Assembly (NCBI GenBank): GCA_025059415.1
Contig: JANXDQ010000002.1
Coordinates: 1 to 9,841 of the forward strand
DNA length: 9,841 nucleotides
Source: Aigarchaeota archaeon
Lineage (GTDB): Archaea > Thermoproteota > Nitrososphaeria_A > Caldarchaeales > Wolframiiraptoraceae
Direction of reading: 5' to 3'
Shown here: positions 1 through 6,962 of the stretch, piece by piece
How the letters are laid out: each line of letters starts with the position of its first letter
Numbering within the stretch: position 1 is the stretch's first letter
Made by a program: the position numbers and the translations under genes
The notes under the pieces: generated by a model
Seen by the model: the letters and a program-made list of their open reading frames with translations, nothing else
What the model was told of the DNA's origin: nothing
The model's database searches: none

Positions 1-962
1 TAGGCGCCACGGGGACCTCGGACAAGATCTTGATGGCGATGGTCAGGGAGGAGGTGAGCACCTACCGGCAGACGATCTCGAGAACCATAACCGACCCGGA
101 GGCCCTCAGCAAGGCCGTTGAGACCTACAGGGAGGAATTGATGAAGGCCTATGGCCTCGATAAGCCATGGTATACTAGGATAGGGGATATGTTGGTCAGA
201 ATCGCGTTATTGGATCTTGGGAAATCCAAGGGCCTCCAGACGTTCTCCGGTAGCAACAGGGTCATAGACCTGATAATGGAGAGGCTTCCGAATACGATCC
301 TCCTCGTGACGACGGCGACGGTCCTAGCATTCCTAATAGGGCTCCTCGTCGGAGTTAGATTGGCGACGGCGGTTGGGTCGAGGCTCGACAGGGCGCTCAC
401 CTATTTCTCGGCTGTTTCATATGCACTCCCAACCTGGTGGACCGGGATAATCTTCATACTCATATTCTATTTCTACTTGAGGCTCTTTCCGGCTGGAGGC
501 ATGTATAGTGTCCCACCCCCCGAGGGCGAGTTGTCGAAACTCCTAGACCTACTCTGGCACGCCGCGCTCCCAATAGCGGTCTTGGTACTGGCCACGGTCG
601 GCTCAAACATCTACGTCACCCGGACTGTCGTCATAAACATCGCCCAAGAAGACTACGTGACGGTCGCTAGGGCCAAGGGGTTATCTGAACGGATAGTCAG
701 GTGGAGATACATCGCCAGGGTCGCGGCCCCTCCAATCCTGACCCAGCTAATACTCGGCCTAGCCGGATCGATAGGAGGCGCCATCTTGACGGAGACCGTT
801 TTCGGATGGCCCGGGATGGGCCTACTATTCTATCAGGCAATAACCTCAAGTGACGAGGCCTTGATCCTCGGCCTCGTATACGTCTTCACGCTCGTCTACG
901 TGATAGCCAGATTCGTATTGGAGATGCTCTACGTGATATTGGATCCAAGGGTGAGAATATGA
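1..962 (+). CDS. dppB: Oligopeptide/oligosaccharide ABC transporter permease, DppB-type (5' partial)
   Basis: Inner-membrane permease half of an Opp/Dpp-family ABC importer. The frame is open from base 3 with no stop, so the real start and first membrane helix lie upstream of the window; TTG at 30 and ATG at 33 or 39 are internal codons. The visible part starts with a charged extracellular stretch. Counting residues from base 30, hydrophobic segments lie near 87-110, 135-152, 177-199, 234-256 and 278-302. The cytoplasmic EAA-like coupling loop, which docks on the ATPase, is visible as VARAKGLSE (about 212-220). The end, LDPRVRI, is typical of the family. The gene overlaps the next permease by four bases (ATGA), implying translational coupling. 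Family members in archaea import peptides, and in some hyperthermophiles cello- or other oligosaccharides, so the substrate is undecided. The symbol denotes family only. Confidence 0.9.
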   Translation, partial: GATGTSDKILMAMVREEVSTYRQTISRTITDPEALSKAVETYREELMKAYGLDKPWYTRIGDMLVRIALLDLGKSKGLQTFSGSNRVIDLIMERLPNTILLVTTATVLAFLIGLLVGVRLATAVGSRLDRALTYFSAVSYALPTWWTGIIFILIFYFYLRLFPAGGMYSVPPPEGELSKLLDLLWHAALPIAVLVLATVGSNIYVTRTVVINIAQEDYVTVARAKGLSERIVRWRYIARVAAPPILTQLILGLAGSIGGAILTETVFGWPGMGLLFYQAITSSDEALILGLVYVFTLVYVIARFVLEMLYVILDPRVRI

Positions 963-2389
963 TCTCTTCGAGGAGAGAAGCCGTCCAGATATTCCTTTCG
1001 AGCACGGTCTCAAAAATCGGGGTCTCCCTCCTGGTAATCCTGCTCGCGTTCTCAATCTACACTTTGGCGGCGTTTCCACCGGACTATGGGAGACTGGTGT
1101 GGAACAATCCAAAGGCGTGGGAGAATTACCCCAAGTCCGCTCCGCCATCTTGGATAAACGTGTTCGCGGGCTTCAAGCACTTCGAGCACAGGGTATTGGA
1201 GCCAGAGAAACCCGTGGCATTCAGGACGCCCGATGGCGCGATGAAGACTATTTACCACTTCACCTTGGAATACACGGCCGACGAGTTCCCGACTTTCTTC
1301 TCAATATCGCTCAGAGACCTAAGGTATTGGGATGTTCCCCCGATACTCACTGTTAGGCTCGTAAGACCGGACGGGAAGGCGATCAACTTGATGTCGTTTG
1401 CCGCGCCTCCCCCAAGAGACGGTGAAAAACCCCCATATACGCGCTTCGTGGAAGAGCCATTAACAATCAAGATAGACTCCGATGTAAATGTCTGGAGGAG
1501 TGTCTCCGCTTTTCTCAAGGAAAACTACGGAATTGAGTTAAGTCCATCGAAGATCGGTGAGAATCCGGGGCAGTATCTCTTCGGATCCCCAATCGAAGGC
1601 AATTTCTCAAAACCGATGAAGGGAGAATATAGCTTCGAGGTAGTCGCGACGCTGCATGATGAAAGAGACTCTTTGGGACATGTCTCCCTGATCTTGGGCG
1701 GGAGCGTTTATGGTCTGCTCGGCACGGACGTTATTGGGAGAGATATAGCGATCGGCGTCTTGCTGGGATTTCCGATATCGCTCTTCATAGGCATAATAAC
1801 CTCCGTGGCGGTGACGCTGATTGGGGGACTGCTCGGGATCGTGAGCGGATATATCGGGGGAAAAACGGACGAAGTCATCCAGAGGATCTCTGACGTGGTC
1901 TATAACCTACCACTCCTCCCGCTAACGATCTTCCTCATATTCCTAATGGGGTCGAGCATCTGGAATATAATCCTGCTCCTGATAGTGTTTGGGTGGCCGG
2001 GGTTAACGATACTCGCGAGATCGATAGCCCTCCAGCTGAGGGAATCCCAGTTCATCGAGGCCTCAAGGACATTCGGCAGCTCGGCGTGGAGGATAATATT
2101 CAAGCACATGCTACCGCAGGTAACACCGTTCATCGTGGCCGAGATGATATTCTTCGTTCCGACATTCATCCTGCTTGAGGCTGCTTTAAGCTTCCTGGGA
2201 CTCGGGGACCCATCCCTCCCAACTTGGGGCCAGATGCTGGAATTGGGATTTAGGAATGGTGCCATTTACTTGGGATTGTGGTGGTGGATAATCCCGCCCG
2301 GCCTCATGATAGTCCTAACGGCATTCACCTTCGTGTTAATAGCCCTTGGAATGGAGCCTGTCGTGAATCCAAGGCTCAGAACTGGATAG
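959..2389 (+). CDS. dppC: Oligopeptide/oligosaccharide ABC transporter permease, DppC-type, with large extracellular insert
   Basis: Second permease of the importer, 476 residues, against roughly 280-320 for bacterial DppC. One membrane helix (about 18-38) is followed by some 210 mostly polar residues (39-250) before the conserved LGTDVIGRD element (254-262). Helices then lie near 264-299, 317-348, 388-411 and 438-462. The EAA loop that contacts the ATPase is at about 366-387 (EASRTFG, then MLP). The orientation of the family places the insert outside the cell, where it could touch the binding protein. The ATG overlaps the dppB stop and has a GGGTGAG stretch just upstream. The protein ends NPRLRTG at an amber codon, a normal family ending, yet the frame stays open after it for 21 more codons. 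Archaeal relatives with enlarged DppC are known; what the insert does is not evident. Confidence 0.9.
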   Translation: MISSRREAVQIFLSSTVSKIGVSLLVILLAFSIYTLAAFPPDYGRLVWNNPKAWENYPKSAPPSWINVFAGFKHFEHRVLEPEKPVAFRTPDGAMKTIYHFTLEYTADEFPTFFSISLRDLRYWDVPPILTVRLVRPDGKAINLMSFAAPPPRDGEKPPYTRFVEEPLTIKIDSDVNVWRSVSAFLKENYGIELSPSKIGENPGQYLFGSPIEGNFSKPMKGEYSFEVVATLHDERDSLGHVSLILGGSVYGLLGTDVIGRDIAIGVLLGFPISLFIGIITSVAVTLIGGLLGIVSGYIGGKTDEVIQRISDVVYNLPLLPLTIFLIFLMGSSIWNIILLLIVFGWPGLTILARSIALQLRESQFIEASRTFGSSAWRIIFKHMLPQVTPFIVAEMIFFVPTFILLEAALSFLGLGDPSLPTWGQMLELGFRNGAIYLGLWWWIIPPGLMIVLTAFTFVLIALGMEPVVNPRLRTG

Positions 2390-2451
2390 GGTGTGATCCA
2401 TGAACTTCCTCCACATTCAGCGATGGAATTCGTCCAAGAGGTGGGAAGAAG
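2390..2451 (+). other. dppC-dppD intergenic spacer with ribosome binding site
   Basis: This is the only gap in an otherwise overlapping operon. GAGGTG at 2438-2443, eight bases before the ATG at 2452, is a good Shine-Dalgarno match for dppD. The dppC frame is open throughout and would end at TGA 2453-2455, overlapping the dppD ATG. A second frame holds a 19-codon ORF (2400-2459, MNFLHIQRW...). Neither is supported as a gene. No promoter or hairpin is obvious. Confidence 0.5.
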
Positions 2452-3429
2452 ATGACTGAACAAGAAATATTGAGTGTGGAAAATCTCTTTTTATACTATA
2501 GGTTAAGGAACTCAATCGTAAGGGCAGTGGATTGCGTATCCTTCGGGCTTCCCGAAAAATCGGCGATAGCATTGGTCGGCGAAAGCGGATGTGGTAAGAG
2601 CTCGACGGCGATAGCGCTCATGCGATTACTCCCGCCAAATACCGAGAGATATGAGGGTAGAATCCGGGTGAATGAATTAGATGTCTCAAAGATGTCCGAG
2701 GATGAATTCAGGAGAAAAATTAGATGGCGAGTGATGTCAATGGTGTTTCAGGGGGCGATGAACGCATTGAATCCCGTATTAAAAGTAGGTTTCCAAGCTG
2801 CCGAACCGCTGATTCACAATTTTGGTTACAGAAAGGAAGAGGCTCTGGCCCTCGCCGAAGAAGTACTCGAAGAAGTCGGGCTACCGAAGGGGATCGCGGA
2901 GAGGTATCCTCACGAACTCAGCGGAGGGATGAAGCAGAGGGTGTGCATAGCGATGGCCTTAGTTACAAAGCCAAAGATAGTGATACTCGACGAGCCCACA
3001 TCGGCATTAGACATCATAACTCAAGCTAACATAATCAATCTCTTAAAGGACTTGAAAAAGGAGCGGGGACTATCCTATGTTTTGATAACACATGACCTCG
3101 CATTAAGTAGTGAGCTTGCGGATTACGTGGCAGTTATGTATGGGGGAAAGATAGTGGAACGCGGTCCAGCAGACGACCTTTACGTCTCCCCAGCCCACCC
3201 CTACATGAAAATGCTCTTAAACAGCCTTCCAAGGCTGAGGCAGGATATTCCACCCTCCTTCATATCCGGAGCTCCACCTGATCTAAGAAATCCTCCTCCA
3301 GGCTGCAGATTTCACCCAAGATGCCCATTTAGTATACTGGGCAAGTGTGATGTAGAGGAGCCTCCAGCTTTAAGGATTGGAAAGGATCATTACGTCATGT
3401 GCTGGCTTTACGGAGGTGAGAACACGTGA
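2452..3429 (+). CDS. dppD: Oligopeptide/oligosaccharide ABC transporter ATP-binding protein, DppD-type
   Basis: Cytoplasmic ATPase that pairs with DppF to power import, 325 residues. Visible motifs: Walker A GESGCGKSS (43-51), Q-loop glutamine 100 in VFQGAMNALNP, ABC signature LSGGM (156-160), Walker B IVILDE (176-181), D-loop SALD, and H-loop histidine 214 (ITHD). The C-terminal oligopeptide-transporter extension carries C285, C291, C299 and C317 (spacing 5, 7, 17), the pattern that binds a [4Fe-4S] cluster in characterised DppD-type proteins. The signature reads LSGGM where many ABC proteins have LSGGQ, a common DppD variant. The ATG has Shine-Dalgarno GAGGTG eight bases upstream. The stop overlaps the GTG start of dppF. 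Assignment as D rather than F rests on gene order and the Q-loop region. Confidence 0.92.
   Translation: MTEQEILSVENLFLYYRLRNSIVRAVDCVSFGLPEKSAIALVGESGCGKSSTAIALMRLLPPNTERYEGRIRVNELDVSKMSEDEFRRKIRWRVMSMVFQGAMNALNPVLKVGFQAAEPLIHNFGYRKEEALALAEEVLEEVGLPKGIAERYPHELSGGMKQRVCIAMALVTKPKIVILDEPTSALDIITQANIINLLKDLKKERGLSYVLITHDLALSSELADYVAVMYGGKIVERGPADDLYVSPAHPYMKMLLNSLPRLRQDIPPSFISGAPPDLRNPPPGCRFHPRCPFSILGKCDVEEPPALRIGKDHYVMCWLYGGENT
3412..3419 (+). promoter_or_regulatory. Shine-Dalgarno site for dppF
   Basis: GGAGGTGA is a near-perfect complement to the archaeal 16S rRNA tail. It lies six bases before GTG 3426-3428, inside the last codons of dppD. It fixes GTG as the dppF start and gives a GTGA overlap with the dppD stop. 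Confidence 0.85.
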
Positions 3430-4397
3430 ATGCCCCGATAATGAAGGCCATAGGGCTCAGGACCTATTTTCCCGTTAGAAAGGGCTTTTTTGGAATAGCC
3501 GGATATGTCAAGGCGGTTGACGGAGTTGATTTGGAGATACTCCATGGAGAGACCCTAGCACTTGTGGGCGAAAGTGGATGCGGCAAAACAACCCTTGGAA
3601 GAACACTACTGAAGGTGGTCAATCCGACAGATGGACAGATCTTTTTTGATGGGCAGGAAATTACGAGGCTAGACGAACAAGCCATGAAGAAATTTAGGAG
3701 GAGGATGGCGATGATTTTCCAGGATCCCTATGCGAGTATAGATCCAGCTTACAGCGTCTTTGACGTGATAGCGGAGCCGCTTGAGATACATAAAATCGGG
3801 ACAAGGGAAGAACGCCTTGAGATGGTCATGCGGTCGCTCGACGAGGTGAGGCTCGTTCCACCTGAGGAATTCTTGAAGAAATATCCACATATGTTAAGTG
3901 GTGGCCAGAGGCAAAGAGTTGCAATAGCCAGGGCTTTGATCTTAAGACCCAGCTTCATTGTGGCGGATGAACCCGTGTCGATGCTCGATGCCTCGGTCAG
4001 GGTTGAGATACTTCTTTTGTTGAAAGAGCTTCAAAAGAGACACGCCCTTTCCTATCTCTACATAACCCATGACATAGCCACTTCGAAATACTTTTCAGAG
4101 AGAATCGCGGTCATGTACGCAGGCAAGATAGTCGAGATAGGATCATCTATCACGGTACTGAAAGAGTCACTGCATCCCTATACAAAGGCGTTGGTAGACG
4201 CCATCCCTGATCCAGATCCCTCTAACAGGTTCAGAATTAGGGAGGTCATTAAGGGCGAGCCTCCAAACCTAATGAACCCGCCAAAGGGCTGCAGATTCCA
4301 CCAAAGATGCCCCTATGCAATGGACATCTGCAGGGTCGAGGAACCCGTACTAAGAGGGGTCAACCATGGTCATTTGGTCGCCTGCCATCTATATTAA
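3426..4397 (+). CDS. dppF: Oligopeptide/oligosaccharide ABC transporter ATP-binding protein, DppF-type
   Basis: Second ATPase of the importer, 323 residues, starting at GTG. Walker A GESGCGKTT (48-56), Q-loop glutamine 99 in MIFQDPYAS, signature LSGGQ (157-161), Walker B FIVADE (177-182), D-loop SMLDAS and H-loop histidine 215 are all intact, so the protein should be a competent ATPase. FQDPYAS and DEPVSMLD are characteristic of the DppF side of the pair. The C-terminal extension has C289, C295, C302 and C320 (spacing 5, 6, 17), a second probable [4Fe-4S] site matching the one in DppD. It is the last gene of the operon and ends at TAA, convergent with rfcS only 22 bases away. Confidence 0.92.
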   Translation: MNAPIMKAIGLRTYFPVRKGFFGIAGYVKAVDGVDLEILHGETLALVGESGCGKTTLGRTLLKVVNPTDGQIFFDGQEITRLDEQAMKKFRRRMAMIFQDPYASIDPAYSVFDVIAEPLEIHKIGTREERLEMVMRSLDEVRLVPPEEFLKKYPHMLSGGQRQRVAIARALILRPSFIVADEPVSMLDASVRVEILLLLKELQKRHALSYLYITHDIATSKYFSERIAVMYAGKIVEIGSSITVLKESLHPYTKALVDAIPDPDPSNRFRIREVIKGEPPNLMNPPKGCRFHQRCPYAMDICRVEEPVLRGVNHGHLVACHLY

Positions 4398-4432
4398 TAG
4401 GGGGCCGGTTTCCCTCCCGCTACCCCCTTTTG
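4398..4432 (+). terminator. Possible transcription terminator after dppF
   Basis: AGGGGG (4399-4404) can pair with CCCCCT (4424-4429) around a 19-base loop, followed by TTTT. The downstream arm lies inside the 3' end of rfcS on the other strand. Archaea mainly terminate at T-rich tracts and this one is short, so the call is weak. The convergent gene arrangement does require a stop of transcription here. Confidence 0.3.
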
Positions 4433-5400
4433 GCCTTTGTCGCCAATCTGGCGAGGAAGGCCATGAGCTGGACTTCCGGGGTTGCGCCCTCAGAGATCCT
4501 GTAATCCACCTCGCCCAAGAGGTCTAAGAGACTTAGTTTATCCTCCTCATTCAAGTCGAGGTAGAAGAGTTCTCGGTAGATGGCTGAGACTAGGTCGCTC
4601 GGCATCACCCCCTGGAGGTAGAGTATTCGCCTCAATTCATCCCGTGCATCGGTGAATTTACCACCCAATGCGAGCTCCAGGATCTTCCTAACCTCCCCCC
4701 TGCTGACGTAGCCCATCACCTGGTATACGGTCCTCTCATCGATCTTCCTTGAAATGGATGCTGAAGCTTGGAGAATGTTTATGGCCTTTCTCATATCTCC
4801 TTCAGAGAAGTCGTAGATGATCTCGAGGGCTTGGTCATCGATTTCCAGGGATTCTTTATCAGATATCCGCTTCAAGAATCCTATTACGTGATTTTTGGTC
4901 AATGGCTTGAATCTGAAGACCGCACACCTAGATTGTATGGGTTCTATGATTCTATTACTGTAATTTGCGGCGAGTATAAATCTACAAGTCATTGAGAACT
5001 GCTCCATCACCCTTCTAAACGCGTGCTGCGCATCGTCTGTGAGTTGATCGCTCTCATCGAGAAACAATATCTTGAATCCATATCCTCCCATGGGTATCTG
5101 CCTGGCAAACATCTTTACCTTATCCCTGATGGTTTGGATACCCCTTTCATCTGAGGCATTAATCTCTAGGAAATGTCCATCCTCGATGTAGCTATCCCCA
5201 AACAAGTCCCTGGCAAAGGCGTGCGCGGTCGCAGTTTTACCGACTCCAGGAGGGCCCGCAAACAACATATGGGGAACGGCCTTAGTCTTCAGGACATTCT
5301 TAAGACTACTTACAACCTCCTCTTGGTTTACTACGTCATCTAGGGTCCTCGGCCTATATTTCTCGACCCATGGAAGCTCCACGACCTCCTTCAGGCTCAA
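4420..5400 (-). CDS. rfcS: Replication factor C small subunit (clamp loader)
   Basis: AAA+ ATPase of the archaeal clamp loader. With RFC large it opens the PCNA ring and loads it on primed DNA. 326 residues, normal length. N-terminal WVEKYRPRTLDDVV is diagnostic. Walker A GPPGVGKTA is at 49-57, Walker B LFLDESD at 112-118 (often DEAD or DEAN, here DESD), the SRC arginine-finger motif at 157-159, and sensor 2 GDMRKAIN at 201-208. Residues from about 230 form the collar domain. The codon at 5400 is TTG, with GGGTGG six bases upstream and a stop six codons further up. A GTG at residue 7 is a less likely alternative because its AAGGAGGT is too close. rfcL is not in the window on either side. It follows tatD by 60 bases on the same strand. 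Confidence 0.96.
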   Translation of the reverse strand: MSLKEVVELPWVEKYRPRTLDDVVNQEEVVSSLKNVLKTKAVPHMLFAGPPGVGKTATAHAFARDLFGDSYIEDGHFLEINASDERGIQTIRDKVKMFARQIPMGGYGFKILFLDESDQLTDDAQHAFRRVMEQFSMTCRFILAANYSNRIIEPIQSRCAVFRFKPLTKNHVIGFLKRISDKESLEIDDQALEIIYDFSEGDMRKAINILQASASISRKIDERTVYQVMGYVSRGEVRKILELALGGKFTDARDELRRILYLQGVMPSDLVSAIYRELFYLDLNEEDKLSLLDLLGEVDYRISEGATPEVQLMAFLARLATKAKRG

Positions 5401-5406
5401 AGCAAT

Positions 5407-5455
5407 CCACCCAACTTAATAATTAATAAGAGCTAATTAGATTTTACTATATTCT
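5407..5455 (-). promoter_or_regulatory. Possible rfcS promoter and ribosome binding site
   Basis: The 60-base gap after tatD is very AT-rich. On the minus strand TATAGTAAAAT (5451-5441) and TTATTAATTATTAA (5429-5416) are TATA-like, and GGGTGG (5412-5407) is a Shine-Dalgarno-like match six bases before the TTG. If the distal element is the TATA box, transcription would begin near 5420 with a short leader. Read-through from tatD is equally possible. Confidence 0.35.
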
Positions 5456-5460
5456 CCTCG

Positions 5461-6204
5461 TCATACCCGTATCTCGAATAGCTCAACGGCGTTGTGGTAG
5501 GTCCTCTCCACGACCTTCTCGAAAGAAACCTCCTTCAATCTACTTATCCACTCAGCCGAGACTTTGACGTTCTTGGGATAATTCACTTCGTTCAGGATGG
5601 GCGCTAAAACAGGTGCATCGCTCTCAAGTAGCATGTTATCCAGCGAGAGCACTTTGACGAGTCTTTGTTTTTGAGGGCTCCTGGCGATTGATGGCGGCAC
5701 GCTGAACATGAATCCCCTTTCAGCGGCCTTGAGGGCGTACGAGGCCCTTCCATCGAAGGCATGCATGATGACGCGATTGACTTGGTGCTTTAGGAGCATC
5801 TCAATGGCATATTTCCCCGCGCTCCTGGAATGGACTACTATTGGGATATCGAGGCTCTTCGCGAGCTCAATGAATTCCTCAAATACCTTCCTCTGTAGAT
5901 CCCATTCCCCACGACCTCCCCTCCAGAAATCCAACCCAACCTCCCCAACCGCGACGATCCTATCCCTCTCCCTCTCTATAAGTGAAAATACCTCTTCATA
6001 TCCCTCAAGGTCATATGGCGCTATCCCGAGTGAGGGATAGATGAATTTGTAATCGGAGATCTCAAGCGCCCTTAAACAATCTTCATAACCTAGCCCCGAG
6101 GTCACGAGAAATCTCAGCCCAGATTCAATCGAGCTTTTAATGACCTCGGACAGGCATTGTAAAAGTTCCGGGGCCGTTAAGTGACAATGCACATCTGTTA
6201 ACAA
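5461..6204 (-). CDS. TatD-family metal-dependent hydrolase
   Basis: Amidohydrolase-superfamily protein of 247 residues. Relatives are metal-dependent DNases or related hydrolases, but the substrate of this archaeal branch is not evident. Metal ligands are all present: H6 and H8 in DVHCHL, E88 in GEVGLD, H125 in VVHSR, H148 in IMHAFDG and D196 in ESDAP. The usual GIHP element reads GIAPYD (60-64), a change next to the active site. The start must be TTG at 6204: the upstream stop is eleven codons away with no ATG, GTG or TTG between, and any later start would lose the DVHCH motif. No Shine-Dalgarno site is seen, and a TATA-like element lies 28 bases upstream, so the message is probably leaderless. 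It is divergent from the MBL gene at 6285 and may be co-transcribed with rfcS. Confidence 0.88.
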   Translation of the reverse strand: MLTDVHCHLTAPELLQCLSEVIKSSIESGLRFLVTSGLGYEDCLRALEISDYKFIYPSLGIAPYDLEGYEEVFSLIERERDRIVAVGEVGLDFWRGGRGEWDLQRKVFEEFIELAKSLDIPIVVHSRSAGKYAIEMLLKHQVNRVIMHAFDGRASYALKAAERGFMFSVPPSIARSPQKQRLVKVLSLDNMLLESDAPVLAPILNEVNYPKNVKVSAEWISRLKEVSFEKVVERTYHNAVELFEIRV

Positions 6205-6284
6205 CCCATTATTGCCGCCTTTTCCACCATATTTTTACTTTTTCCACGCGAATTCTTTTAAGATGCAAGTGGAATCAAGTAGAT
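6205..6284. promoter_or_regulatory. Divergent promoter region between tatD and the UPF0173 MBL gene
   Basis: Eighty bases carry both promoters. For the plus gene, CTTTTAAG (6255-6262) is centred about 27 bases before ATG 6285. For the minus gene, AAAAATAT (6236-6229 on the minus strand) is centred about 28 bases before TTG 6204, with purine-rich GGAAAAAG just upstream as a possible BRE. Both spacings fit leaderless archaeal transcripts, and neither start has a Shine-Dalgarno match. TTTTCCAC occurs twice in the same orientation, at 6220-6227 and 6240-6247, exactly 20 bases apart, on either side of the minus-strand TATA element. Confidence 0.6.
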
Positions 6285-6941
6285 ATGCCATTTAGGCTTG
6301 ATGATGTGGAAATATCGTGGCTAGGCCATGCCGCCTTTCTGATAACCTATAAAGACACGCGGTACTATATAGATCCATTCAAGATCAAGGCTAAGGGATT
6401 AGCTGATGTAGTATTGATCACACACGAACACTTCGATCACTTGAGCGTCGAAGATTTGAGAAAGATAGTCAAGTCAGATACCGAGATGGTTGCCCCGGAG
6501 TCGTGTAGGGACAACCTGAAGGCATTTAAGATGGGGGTTTTGAAACTTGTGAAGCCCGGAGAATCCATAAACGTGAAGAATGCAAGAGTTGAGACAATTC
6601 CGGCCTATAACATCAACAAATTCAGGGCCCCGGGCGTAGTCTATCATCCAAAGGTGCAGGAAGGAGTTGGATACATACTTGAGGTTGGTGGGCTGAGGAT
6701 ATACCACGCCGGGGACACGGACTTCACCCCAGAAATGAGGAGCCTCAAAGTCGACGTCGCACTCGTTCCAGTTAGCGGGACTTTTGTCATGACCGCTGAG
6801 GAAGCCGCAAAAGCCGTGAACACCTTTAAGCCGAAAGTTGCGATACCCATGCACTTCGGGGCAATCGTCGGGGATAAGTCGGACGCGGAAAACTTCAAGA
6901 AATTATCTGAGGTCGACGTAGTTATACTTGAGAAGGAGTAG
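6285..6941 (+). CDS. UPF0173/UlaG-like MBL-fold metal-dependent hydrolase
   Basis: Metallo-beta-lactamase-fold protein of 218 residues, in the UPF0173/UlaG-like group. The N-terminal strand ISWLGHAAF (10-18) is typical. The metal-binding motif is THEHFDH (46-52: H47, H49, D51, H52), followed by H141 and D144 in HAGDTD and H190 in IPMHFGA. All ligands for a two-metal site are present. Members of this broad group include lactonases and phosphodiesterases, and many have no assigned substrate. No signal peptide or membrane helix is seen, so it should be cytoplasmic. ATG 6285 has a TATA-like box about 27 bases upstream and no Shine-Dalgarno site. It ends TAG immediately followed by TAA, then a short T-rich tract. 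It stands alone on its strand, divergent from tatD and convergent with the radical SAM gene. Confidence 0.88.
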   Translation: MPFRLDDVEISWLGHAAFLITYKDTRYYIDPFKIKAKGLADVVLITHEHFDHLSVEDLRKIVKSDTEMVAPESCRDNLKAFKMGVLKLVKPGESINVKNARVETIPAYNINKFRAPGVVYHPKVQEGVGYILEVGGLRIYHAGDTDFTPEMRSLKVDVALVPVSGTFVMTAEEAAKAVNTFKPKVAIPMHFGAIVGDKSDAENFKKLSEVDVVILEKE

Positions 6942-6944
6942 TAA

Positions 6945-6962
6945 TTCCCCCACCCATTTTTC
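6945..6962 (+). terminator. Possible T-tract terminator after the UPF0173 gene
   Basis: TTTTT (6957-6961), then CT, lies sixteen bases past the stop codon between two convergent genes only 21 bases apart. Archaeal RNA polymerase can terminate at such tracts, but five T residues is weak and no hairpin precedes it. Confidence 0.3.

Noticed and set aside
2400..2459. A 19-codon ORF (MNFLHIQRWNSSKRWEEDD) overlapping the dppD start.
   Set aside because: It is very short, its ribosome site is poor, and an equally open competing frame covers the same gap. Nothing favours translation.
4307..4504. A 65-codon plus-strand ORF spanning the dppF/rfcS junction.
   Set aside because: It is out of frame with dppF and antisense to rfcS, with no motif or ribosome site.
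6474..6854. A 126-codon minus-strand ORF inside the UPF0173 gene.
   Set aside because: It is a shadow of the plus-strand gene, whose metal-binding motifs are complete.
2387..6941. TAG codons as possible pyrrolysine sites (dppC, rfcS and UPF0173 all end in TAG).
   Set aside because: rfcS and UPF0173 end where their families end, and UPF0173 has TAA right after the TAG. No pyl gene is in view. Only the dppC case was kept as a finding.
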